NCBI GenBank assembly: GCA_039881145.1
Contig: JAYKKI010000052.1
Coordinates: 7,569,501 to 7,633,500 of the forward strand
DNA: 64,000 nucleotides
Source of the DNA: Druceiella hillmani
Taxonomy: Eukaryota > Arthropoda > Insecta > Lepidoptera > Hepialidae
Direction of reading: 5' to 3'
The notes below the pieces were generated by a model, which did not search any database, was not told the origin of the DNA, and saw only the letters and a list, made by a program, of their open reading frames with translations. How positions within the stretch are numbered: the first letter of the stretch is position 1; every line of letters begins with the position of its first letter. Positions 11,668 through 21,297 of the stretch are shown here, piece after piece. Position numbers and translations under genes: made by a program.

Positions 11668-11935
11668 ATTCACAATTAAATGAAACTATGTGATGTAGTA
11701 TTATTTCTACTTTCTTTAAGTTCTGTACCACTATTTCTTTACCACTATCATTGTTTGCTATTAGCAAAGATCTTTGCTAATAGCCCACTTGAAGATGTTG
11801 TAATACAACGAAACCTAGGTCGTGGTAAAGAACTTAAAGAAAGTAGAAATGATACTACATCACGTAGTTTCATTTAATTGTGAATAATGAATTTCTGCAA
11901 AATTAACGCCAAATATATTCAATATCAAGAATCTT
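11668..11935. mobile_element. Foldback (MITE-like) element FB1 with a one-sided tail
   Basis: The element is almost wholly one inverted repeat. ATTCACAATTAAATGAAACT on the left is mirrored by AGTTTCATTTAATTGTGAAT ending at 11885. The centre is a perfect 28-bp palindrome at 11757-11784 around AAAGATCTTT. A non-palindromic tail starting AATGAATTTCTGC continues to about 11935 and is shared with the other copies (39861-40105, 42602-42777 inverted, 51866-52145). The M3 homologue at about 60.29-60.35 kb lacks the element, which shows insertion after duplication. No transposase is encoded; the small open frame inside is a by-product. Confidence 0.85.
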
Positions 11936-12954
11936 CTTATATTATATTCACGCAAGTGTTGATTAACAGAGTTACACGTGTCTACTTATTTACATCACAT
12001 AAAAAAATCAAACAAATTACTTTTCATTCTAAAATCGCTGACTTCAACTACTACAGTATTATTGAATTGAAAACGGAAGTATTAAATTGAAAATGATATT
12101 CTCCAGACTGGTTGCATTATTATTTCTCCCGGGTGCTCAGCGCAACAGGTACTTGTAGTTTTCGCCTTAGTTGCTTTCCATGAATATTTCGTTTTATTCA
12201 TCTTGTACGTTTTTTGATAGTGCATCCGCTTGCGTAACTATAGCTACTGACAATAAAGAGAAAGTCTATATTTTTTTAAAAAGCGAGTAAGAAAATATCT
12301 GTAAGTGGAAACGAAATATATTAAAGTAGATGATACTTTTATTCTAAAGAAGACTTATGTAAGATTTATCGTACATATTTTGTGTTTTTATAAATTTGCT
12401 AATAAATTAGGAGAGTTTAGTACAAGACTTTTTTGGAAAAAATGCCGAGTAACGTTGTCGGCTCTAGGGATGTTTTAATAGGTTTTATCAATATTTTTTA
12501 TCTACGCCATTTGTTTTTTTCTGTCACTTTTTCTATTCTAATTTACTTAATATTATTTAGTTATGTCGTATACCTTATAATATTTTGCAATGACGATTTT
12601 AGAGTATTTTTATTATTAATAAATAAATTTGCCGTAAGGATGATTCATTTCACATAAAATATAGGTAAATATTAAGAATTTTTTGTTTTAAGGTTTGAAT
12701 TGGACTTTAATAAAATGGTATAAAATATGTTTTTTTTCAAAGGAAAATTTATATTTTTTAAAATTTATATCTACTTACATATTTTGAATGAAAACTATAA
12801 TTTAATACTTCAATATTTAAAATTTGTGTGAAATTTAAATCAGTTTCGACGAATAGTTTAACTTGAAACGATTTTATTAGTTTATGTTATAATTATGTAA
12901 AAATACTCCATCATTAGACATATAAAGATAAAGTACAATTAATTGCAAGTTTAA
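11936..12954. other. End of the left arm, no gene
   Basis: This matches M3 at about 60.35-61.57 kb, for example CTTTTCATTCTAAAATCGCT versus TTTTCATTCTAAAATGGCT. The 74-codon frame at 12433-12657 is broken in M3 by indels and a local inverted duplication. Confidence 0.6.
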
Positions 12955-13380
12955 TCATCATCATCATCATCATATATATTAATACGCTAAGGTTAAGATG
13001 TTACACTCCCTTTTTAGAAAAAACCTCACAACTAATCCACATAAATTATATATCATTTTATAGATAATTTATTGCTCTACCGGCATCCACAACTAAAAAA
13101 TTTATTATTGCTATTGTTTTTGCAAATTAATTAATTATTAAAATTATATACACAAAACAGCAATGCTGCCATCTAACGGCTCAACTTCAATATGATTGAC
13201 AGTCGGAAAAAATTTTGTTTAATTTCAAATCCACTCACGTATAAATAAAGTGGCGCTTTAGCTCAATGCTTTTGATACTTGCGCCTCTATATGTCAATTT
13301 TAGTAAAATATTTGTTTGATCTGTCATCTGAGCTTCATAATGGAATAAATAATGCAAAGACTTCGCACGGGTCACGCTAG
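12955..13380 (+). mobile_element. Helitron-like non-autonomous insertion (5'-TC ... CTAG-3')
   Basis: The insertion begins TCATCATCATC and ends GGGTCACGCTAG. It sits between an A on the left (TTTAA) and a T on the right (TAATTATAATTG). M3 (about 61.56 kb, CTGAATAATTTAAAATTG) and U2 (19.77 kb, TTTGAATAATTATAATTG) hold the site without it, so 426 bp were inserted exactly between A and T with no target duplication, as Helitrons do. A clear 3' subterminal hairpin was not found. The alternative is a reverse-oriented SINE or LINE tail, the (TCA)n run being its (TGA)n tail. No coding sequence. Confidence 0.65.
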
Positions 13381-14164
13381 TAATTATAATTGTATTATTG
13401 TATAACTTTAAGGGAAGATTAATTCATTGAGAAAAGGTGTTAATACAATTTTATTTATTATAATTTAAATGAAAATAATATCTTATTCGTGAAACACTTT
13501 TGATGCATTTAGCTTTTATTATAATTAATTAAAAAATAGTAATTATACGTAACGTTATTTTATTAGTCTATTAATTAAATGAAACGGAAGAGATTCTTGT
13601 AACAGGCTTATATGTCGCTGGACAAGTAAAATAATTTTTAACCCATTCTAGTAGAAACGTTCTACCATTTATTATTAATTTATGACTTATATTCTAGAAT
13701 GAATAACTTACAATATAAAATCATAAAACCCTTCAATACTTTACGCTATGGATGTCATATTTTTATTCAAACAAAACAATTATTGGCACAAAAATCACTT
13801 AGACTGAATTCTAGTTTAAGGTAAAAGATGGGTGAAATTGGTATAAAACTTTTAAAATCCAGGTGATTCAAAATGACTTATTAAATTCTTTAAAAGTTAA
13901 TCTTATCGCGAAAGTATACATCTAAAAAGAACTTACTTTTTAAAAATCTATTTTTCAGTTTTATTTTTTTCCGTGTGTCATAAGGATACACGTGGATAAC
14001 GTCGTAAGACAAAATGAATCCATTATGGAGTCACTACTAGAGAGTGGCGCTCTATTATTTATATGAGAAAATAAAATTCAAATTTTATTAAGAAGTATCT
14101 GTTACAAGAATGCTTTTCTATTGCTAAGAAATTCTTCAAATAAAATAACGCTACGAAAACTGTT

Positions 14165-14340
14165 ACGCGCTGTATGTGTCAATACTTTAATTGGCAGATT
14201 GGTGACATCATTACTTCCATCAAACGATAAATCGATAAACGATTGCGTTTGTCATTAAGTTTAGTTGTAAGAGAGCGCGGCATGGCATGAGCGGATCCAA
14301 ACAGATTTTTATGATCTTGTACTTGATTTTGATAGAGTTG
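14165..14340 (+). other. Patch P6 in U1 (copies at 20.70-20.88 and 62.78-62.95 kb)
   Basis: A G+C-richer patch with shared landmarks ACTGTTACGCGCTGT, TTTAGTTGTAAGAGAGCGCG and GGATCCAAACAGATTT. The central CCGGGTC-containing segment varies most between copies. Open frames on the minus strand here and in the copies do not correspond, so it is not a conserved coding sequence. Confidence 0.5.
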
Positions 14341-14929
14341 TTTCTCGGTTTTGATGCGTTGAGCAGTCTGTTGTGTTTGAAAAGGTAACTCATTTACCGT
14401 CGTGCATATTTTTTTTGGAATGTGAGAACAAATGTTTTTAATTGATATATGAGCGTATTTAGAGATTATTTTAGCTGGATGACATTTTGATAGTATATAC
14501 AAACACATAAGTCTAAGGCAGTTTTGAAATATATTAGTAAGAAAGGTCCTTTTATATAGATTTCCATTTATCATCGTATATTTAGGCTAAGAATGCTGTG
14601 AAATTATATTTTAATTATAATACTGTACAGACACACTGGTTTTGTTGCAAGTACTTGAAGCGCTTATTTAGTAATGTTAAGTGCAGTGTAATGAGTGAGT
14701 CATGTTTCGAGAAATTTTAAATTTTTTTATAATAATTATACTTTGTGATCACTCCGTGATCTTGTCTGTTTGACTCCGTTACTTGTGTTATCACTCCGTG
14801 ATTTACGAGTAATGAAATTTAACTCTCCTGCCAAATGGAAAACTTAAAAGAAAATAAGGAGATAAATTATTTAAGGCAAAAATATATTAAAAAACCAGAT
14901 TTCTTTTTGAAATTTAACATCAACACTTT

Positions 14930-15085
14930 GAACATATTTTTCCTTAAATAAAAACAACAAGTTTTTAGGACTTCCCGAGCACCACAAGTGATAACGAAAG
15001 GATGCGGCGTTGCTTCCGAGAACGTTGAGGATGTCGCAGATACGGGATGGTACCGGCTGTCCAAGACACCATTTCTCCACCCACC
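14930..15085 (-). other. Patch P5 in U1 (copies at 22.36-22.50 kb and, inverted, 42.12-42.25 kb)
   Basis: A G+C-richer patch. On the minus strand the words GACATCCTCAACGTTCTCGG, AGCAACGCC and GTGGTGCTCGGGAAGTCCT recur in U2 and, more altered, at 42.15-42.25 kb. The frame reading DILNVLGSNAA here reads DILDVLESNAT in U2 and DILAVLGSNAT in the inverted copy, so a frame is traceable over about 12 codons. Substitutions are mostly replacement changes. It may be an old exon fragment. No family is recognised. Confidence 0.4.
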
Positions 15086-15920
15086 CTTGGGGGTATGAAA
15101 ATGTCTTAATAAAAATATATTAGGCAAAATATTATTATGTAATCTACTAAAGTCAAAGTATATGTCGCAGTTATGTAAAGAGGTACAAGTATCTTCAAAC
15201 AAATTTTGAATGAGATGACGAATGTTGGTTTTTGCAATAATATCAACAAAAACCTAAATTTAATTTTCATTTGAAGTAAAATTAGATTCTGAATTCCAAT
15301 ACAACCAACTCGATTTTTGCCATAATGTTTTCAGGTCAATTATAAATATTAGACGTACATTTAAATCATTATAAGGTACCTAATAAATTGACAATGAAAT
15401 CCTGTTTCGATCAGAGAAAGTTTTGTAATTCTAATTTTCCTAAAATTTTCGTGAATAGCTCAAATTTCTTTTTTATTTGTAGAATTGTTTAAACCATCTA
15501 TCTACTTTACTGCAATCGAAAAACTAATGACAGAGATTGATTACTGTAAAGTATTTAATTCATATCTTCACTTGAGAGCAGCGGTAATACGGTCAAACGA
15601 CGATCATTTTTGCAGCGTCTTTCACTTTAGGGCAACAAGGATCAGACACTAATTTTAGGTTAAGAAATAATTATTAACATATTTATTATATTAGAATATA
15701 ATTGTTTACACAAATATTTTATAAACATAATATAGCTTCCAAAAATACAAGTCGCAATAAGGAATTTGGCGATGAGGGACTAGCATATTAAATTTTCTCA
15801 TTTCTTGTTTGAGTAAAATAAAATAGCAACTGAAGTAAATTTACCTACTATATTCATTCATGAAGCAAAAGCAACGATAACGGTTAGTTTTCAATTAATT
15901 TAATATAAATTTATCTGCAG

Positions 15921-15957
15921 CACAACATGTTTCAGATGCAAGCTGAAACATGCTATG
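15921..15957 (+). repeat. Stem-loop conserved between U1 and U2
   Basis: CATGTTTCAG (15926-15935) and CTGAAACATG (15943-15952) flank a 7-base loop ATGCAAG. The identical stem and loop lie in U2 at 23418-23444, where the outer stem pairs further (CACAG with TTGTG, one G-T pair). The inverted copy does not preserve it. RNA function is not shown. Confidence 0.55.
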
Positions 15958-16079
15958 ACAACAAAACTTAAGAGTATATAAACATTATTGAATGGGAAAG
16001 ATACATACACATAATTTTCAATCACAGTAAAATTTAAAACAAAATTTTTATCGAAACTGTAAAAGCTTTTTAATATAAT

Positions 16080-16281
16080 ACACTTGCTATCAATTAAGTG
16101 TCGAAGTCTCGTATCGCGAAAGAATTACCCGGATAAGCTCGCAGCAAGTAATGACGAGAAAATCAGCTGCACCGAATTCTCAATAATATCCCGGCAGTGG
16201 CGACTCTCATTTACGAATAAAAACTTTCAAAGTAATGCAATACTGATAACGCGTGAAGCCGCGGAGTCTGAAGGGACTATT
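16080..16281 (+). other. Left flank of the conserved 120-bp core (patch P2 outer part)
   Basis: A G+C-richer segment with GAAAGAATTACCCGGATAAG and CTCGCAGCAAGTAATGACGA, similar to U2 (about 90 percent by eye) and more weakly to 41.24-41.42 kb. A 71-codon frame spans it in U1 but is broken by two stops in U2, so it is not kept as protein. Confidence 0.5.
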
Positions 16282-16401
16282 GGCGGTGGAGACAAATAAC
16301 AAATGATCTATGCTCGCAGCGCCTGCAAAGAGTTACGTTCATCTGTCAGTCTTGGAACGGGATCGCATTATTTTCCCGAACAAATGATTTGCATGTAGGC
16401 A
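16282..16401 (+). promoter_or_regulatory. Highly conserved 120-bp non-coding core P2 (copy 1)
   Basis: Exactly 120 bp in all three copies (23766-23885; 41121-41240 inverted) with no indels. By eye U1 differs from U2 at 4 positions and from the inverted copy at 6. The adjoining sequence of the inverted copy is only about 70-75 percent similar. It begins GGCGGTGGAGACAAATAAC and ends GATTTGCATGTAGGCA. Conserved words include an octamer-like ATTTGCAT (16387-16394), CATCTG (16340-16345) overlapping CTGTCA (16343-16348, the reverse of TGACAG), and GGAACGGGATCGCATTA. Frames through it differ and contain stops. An enhancer or other regulatory element is an inference from constraint. Gene conversion limited to this block is the alternative. 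Confidence 0.55.
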
Positions 16402-16949
16402 AACTGTACATGGTGAAGTCTTGCCGATAATTCATGACAAAGGGTAAAAGTTGTGAGCGAGCGCTGCCTGGATTTTAATCCAGAGTTTGAGTGTTAAAGT
16501 CGGCAAGAAAAATGTTTGTTTAATGGTCGAGTATTTTATTCTATGGGTTGGAGTTTTTGCAAGTGTTGGAATTCTCTTAGCTTTTATCTTAAAAATTATA
16601 TGAAATCTTTAAGACAATACGTAATGTTTGAAATTGAAATTTCTTTTAATATTGTAAGGAGACAATATAACATGATTTTAATTTACATATGGCTGCTTAC
16701 AGAGAAATGCGCTTATATAACAGTGTTTAATAATTGGACTTGATATTTGATTGATTTAATGGAGAATACTTCTGTTTTAGAAGCTAACCTTACAATATTT
16801 GATGTGTAATCTATGTAAATTTTAATAAGATTTATTCCACGCATTATTTGTTGTTTGAGATGCTAAATGTTCAGAATTCTTATTTAAGTGATATGCTAGT
16901 ACCGGAATATCCAAACTACACCATAAAGTACGTTTTTAAATATAATTTT

Positions 16950-18530
16950 TTTTGATTTCATGTAACACGATTTTATTCTCAATCAATAACTCTTCTAATG
17001 CGTGTATACATTGTGATTTTATATCTCGCTGAATTATAAAAGCACTGTCACTGATAACAAACATAATACGTTATTATCATACAGAGTATTTTGTCCCAAA
17101 CCAGCATTTTACTTATTATCGCCTGTTCAATTATTATGCACCATTTGATGATAAACGTGAAAGTATTTCCAATCCAAAAAATAAAATAACTTTAAAAAAA
17201 ATAACGAAACAAAATTATATCAAATTCTGTAAAAGGCTTACGACATAACACAGTATTAAAATCTAATTAATATTATCAATTATTTTTCCTGCATATCTAT
17301 GTAATTTCTAAAAGGATTTACACGAAATTTGACATGAAAATAGATTAACAGTTGAATTAATGTCTTTTTTCAAATCCGAAGTATTACTTAGAGATAGCAC
17401 CCATATTTCATGACCTACAATAGAATTATATTTAGTCACGTAGTATTTATATAATATGTATTAACTTTTCCGTGTGACCCAAATTCTCAAATCAGAGACT
17501 TAAAATATTTTCTCCTTTCTTTTTCTCGGTTAGGGTGGTACCACAGAAAGTGATCGGATTTGGAAAATATTACAGAATTAAAATAAATTACAACCTGAAC
17601 TGACTGAAAATCACATTATTTTAAATCAATAAAACAAAATCCTGTGCAGAAATTAATACGACATAAACATTTGTGATACGAAGCAAAAATGCTTCAAAAA
17701 TCTGTTTATCATGGCACATTCGATATTAATTTCGCAAAATCTTAAACTTATGATTTTTTCTTAACTCAAATATATCGTTAAGACCAGTGTCTATCTTCTG
17801 TCGTATTTTCATAGAAATTTCTCAATAGCTAACCGTAAACCATTCAAGTTTAGGGTCGTTTGATTAATTACTGTATGTCTACTATCTACTTGTTTTTTTT
17901 ATTGCACATTTGCTAAACTAATTTTAAATTCTGTATTTGGTTCGTTATAATTCAAAAATCGCCAAACGAAGATATTTAAGAATAACTCAGGGTACTTGTA
18001 TTTGATTGGGATGAATGTTCCAATAGGATATTAACTTATATATTATTAATGCTCCAAATATTTAGTGTATTTTCACGAGCTGAAATATCTGATCTATATT
18101 TTACTGCATATATAAATGATTATAGATTCCTTTAGAAAACTTTAAATATCTAGTATAATTTATTATTGTGTGCCAATTACCAGCCTCCACTTTACAATGC
18201 CGTTGTTGCTACAAGTTTTTAACTCTCAGAATAAAACATTCAATAAGGTATTTTGAAACTGACTGACGTCTAATCGAATGGAAATTTGAGTTAACATTAG
18301 TCTCGTTATTATTAACTATCGAATTCTTCAAGTCAATAAAGGTTTTCACTTTCGTTAAATTGTTTAGGTTATTTTTAATTCCTACATGTATTTTGGCTTC
18401 CTAATTTGAACAGATAGATATTCGTAACCAATGAAATATCCATAACATTTATTCTTTTATTCAATATCTTACATAATTTATTTAGTAAAACCTATTCCAA
18501 TGGTAAGATCGGATAATTTTTTGGTCTGCG
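16950..18530 (+). repeat. Segment nearly identical to U2 (24.43-26.07 kb), absent from the inverted copy
   Basis: Blocks such as 18000-18120 match 25540-25660 almost base for base, clearly better than the flanks. The inverted copy jumps from sequence equivalent to 16.80 kb (at 40.77 kb) to sequence equivalent to 29.64 kb (at 37.63 kb), so this segment has no counterpart there. It may be a younger insertion carried along by the tandem duplication, or a conversion tract. No terminal repeats were recognised and no gene is seen. Confidence 0.55.
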
Positions 18531-18531
18531 A

Positions 18532-18605
<74 letters not shown>

Positions 18606-18606
18606 T
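18532..18606. repeat. (TA)n microsatellite at the U1 junction
   Basis: A (TA)n run with two CATATA interruptions. It occupies the same unit position as 26077-26098 and 29524-29640. Sequence identity switches partner across it (see findings). Confidence 0.95.
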
Positions 18607-18906
18607 ATTTATATTATTGTAATTAAAAAGACTTCTTGTGAACATTACTTAAAAAGGAATTCAGTGAAATACTTATAACTTAACAGTTGATCAAGTTATG
18701 TTTACACATTCGATGCAGTGTCCATTATATGTGTATGTATATTATAGGAGAAAGTTATAAACGAAATTTCGGCGCTATTCACTTTCTATAACTAAAAATA
18801 CCATTTATAAATTTCCCGATGAAGGGGAACCATGAAATGCATACAAGACAGAACGTAGCATTAACATAAATAATATGTTCGAGTTATAGTGAAATAGCAA
18901 ATATAA

Positions 18907-19044
18907 GATATTGCGAAGTTAATATCGTATAAAGCAAACCAATATGAAGAGATTTACGAAGCACTTCCGCTGCCTCTCGAGTTATTCGATAATACTTCAT
19001 ATGAAGCACTTATATTGCGAATGTTTACCGTGTCAACAGTCTAA
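18907..19044 (+). pseudogene. Patch P4 (copy 1): 46-codon frame fossil
   Basis: From GAT at 18907 to TAA at 19042-19044 the frame reads DIAKLISYKANQ, then YEALPLPLELFDNTSYEAL, then LRMFTV. It is indel-free in four copies (26398-26535, 30048-30185, and minus strand 37222 downwards). The preceding codon is TAA here, but the minus-strand copy is open for 13 further codons. Substitutions between copies are mostly replacements, so selection on protein is not seen today. CTTCATATGAAG inside is a perfect palindrome. It is probably a fragment of an old coding exon; the family is not recognised. Confidence 0.45.
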
Positions 19045-19168
19045 AAATGTTTACTTAATGCTATGGTAGTTTTGTGGAACTATACTAACTTCTGCAGGTA
19101 ACTTCGTTTATATGGACTAGGTAGTGTGCCCTTATCTGAATTCAGACTTTAATTTTGATCTGTTTCGT

Positions 19169-19173
<5 letters not shown>

Positions 19174-19232
<59 letters not shown>
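19174..19232. repeat. (TA)n microsatellite, absent from the two paralogues
   Basis: B (about 26.67 kb) and B' (about 30.31 kb) read TTTGTAACATCC at the same point, with no TA run. The tract therefore arose or expanded in U1 only. The isoleucine/tyrosine open frame across it is an artefact. Confidence 0.9.
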
Positions 19233-19235
<3 letters not shown>

Positions 19236-20699
19236 CCCTTTTGGTTCAGAAGTTAGTAATAATCGAGTTATTTAAAGGGTTAAATGTTTATAATATTTTT
19301 ATAGAAACTACCCTCGTTTTCCGAAATGTTGGTCATGTGATAGGAATTAATATACGATTAAATCATTCTCAGCAAATTTATCTTTTAGGTGATATAATGT
19401 GATCATGTATAAACCAAATGAACATAATAAAAATCGATTCTATCCCTTACGAATTTCGGGATAAAAATAATCTATGGATTAAACATGTCTATAAATAATT
19501 TTTATGCTACATTTCGAGTAGAAATATTCAGAAGCGGTAATAAACATCTGTCTATACATCCATCTATCCAAGGTTCAAATTAATGATATTAGTTATGATT
19601 CAGTGTATTTAAGTATCATAAGCATATTACGCAAATTAATATACGAATTTTTTTCAATTGGGCAATGATTTTGTACTGAATCCCCAAAAGATTGACGATT
19701 AAAATAATTTCAGTTAAAAGAATATGGATAACAGAAATATGTTAAATTAGTTAATAATAAACCCGCAATTTGAATAATTATAATTGTATAACTTTAAGGG
19801 AAGATTAATTTGTTGAGAAGAGGCATTAATAAACTTTTATTCAACATAATTTTTAATGAAAATAATATCTTAATCGTGAAACATTTTTGGCGCATTTATC
19901 TTTCATTATAAATAATTAAACAACCGTAATTATGCTTAACAATATTTTATTATTCTATTAATTAAATAAAACGGATAAGATTCTTGTAACAGTTTTAATG
20001 TGGCTGGACAGGTAAAATAATGTTTAACCCATTGTGGTATAAACGTTCTTCCATTTATTATTAATTTATGACTTATATTCCAGAATGTGTAACATACAAT
20101 GTAAAACCATAAAACCTTTTTATATTTTACGCTATGGATGTCATATTTTTAATCAAATAGAACGATTATTGGCACTGAAATCTAGTTTAAGGTAAAAGAT
20201 GGATAAAATTGGTTTAATACTTTTAAAATCCAGGTTCAATGAGTTATTAAATTCTTTAAAAGGTAATATTACCCCGAAAGTAAAAGAAATCTAAAAAGAA
20301 CTTACTTTTTATAAATATATTTTTATAACTTAAGAAAACTCCCCAGACTGTATTTCAAGCTCCTTGAACAAGTATGCTTATGGAGTTTACATAAAATATC
20401 CTTTCATTTTTATTATTATTTCATTGAAAAATTATACATTTTGTGTCTGTGTTATAAATCATTTATTAAAAAAAATCTCGCTAACAAATTTATTAAGTTT
20501 TATTTTTTTCCATGTGTCATAAGTATACACGTGGATAACGTCGTAAGACAAAATTAATCTATTAAGGAGTCACTACTAGAGAGTGGCACCCTATTATTTA
20601 TATAATAAAATAAAATTACAATTTTATTAGGAAAAATTAAGTATCTGTTACAAGAATGCTTTTCTATTCCTAAGAAATTCTTCAAACAAAATAACGCTA

Positions 20700-20880
20700 C
20701 GAAAACTGTTACGCGCTGTTTGTGTCAATACTTTAATTGACAGATTGGTGACATCATAACTTCCATCAAATGCGCCGGGTCTAGAATGATAAACGAGTGC
20801 GTTTGTAATTAAGTTTAGTTGTAAGAGAACGCGGCATGGCATGAGCGGATACAAACAGATTTTTGTGATCTTGTACTAGA
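20700..20880 (+). other. Patch P6 in U2
   Basis: This corresponds to 14165-14340. It carries GCGCCGGGTCTAGAAT in the middle, which U1 lacks but M3 has in a similar form (62850-62866). U1 is therefore the derived copy here. Confidence 0.5.
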
Positions 20881-21297
20881 TTTTGATAGAGTTGTTTCTG
20901 GTTTTTGTTGTGTTGAGCAGTCTGTTGTGTCGGAAAGGGTAAATGAGCTCATGCATTATTTTTTTGGAATGTGAGAAGAAATCCTTTTAACTGATATAAG
21001 AGGGTATTTAGTAATTATTTTAGCTGGACGACATTTTGATAGTATATAGAAACACATAAGTCTAAGGCAGTTTTGAAATATATTAGTAAGAAAGGTCGGT
21101 TTCCTTTATACCTAGGTTCCCTTTTATCGTCGTATATTTAGGCTAGGAATGCTGTGAAATTATATTGTAATTATCATTATGTACAACACTGATTTTGTTG
21201 CAAGTATTTGGAGTGCTTATTTAGTAATGTTAAGTGCAGCGTAATGAGTGATTCATATTTCGAGAAATTTTAATTTTTTTATAATAATTGTACTTTG

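Larger units (their letters stand above)
3560..12954 (+). repeat. Segmental duplication M1, left arm (direct copy at about 53.1-61.57 kb)
   Basis: Colinear matches to M3 occur throughout. Examples are 3900-4000 with 53300-53400, 4050-4400 with 53450-53850, the 123-bp tandem array at 5.05 kb with 56.2 kb, 7795-8000 with 56800-57000, 8880-8965 with 57270-57355, 9140-9425 with 57500-57790, 9650-9790 with 58540-58680, the 10.6-11.4 kb array with 59.3-60.05 kb, and 12.0 kb with 60.4 kb. Identity by eye ranges from about 60 to over 90 percent in patches, so the duplication is old. M1-specific pieces are 8.06-8.73 kb, the foldback element at 11.67 kb and the insertion at 12955-13380. The 5.6-7.75 kb block is absent from M3 but present in M2. 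Confidence 0.85.
13381..19772 (+). repeat. Right-arm tandem copy U1 (about 6.4 kb)
   Basis: This matches U2 from 19773 on in the same orientation, starting at TATAACTTTAAGGGAAG. It also matches the inverted pieces at 42.4-40.77 kb and M3 from 61.57 kb. Relative to U2 it lacks about 190 bp (U2 20.31-20.50 kb), about 880 bp (U2 21.30-22.18 kb) and about 115 bp (U2 near 22.9 kb). The third copy in M3 retains at least the first two, so U1 lost them. Identity with U2 is uneven: moderate at the left, nearly complete at about 17.0-18.5 kb. Right of the (TA)n tract U1 resembles B' more than B. Confidence 0.9.

Noticed and set aside
14179..14574. 131-codon minus-strand open frame, the longest supplied
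   Set aside because: The U2 and M3 copies break the frame, and no protein motif is recognised.
16084..16299. Open frame covering the left flank of the P2 core
   Set aside because: U2 has two in-frame stops. The most conserved 120 bp lie downstream and are not in a shared frame.
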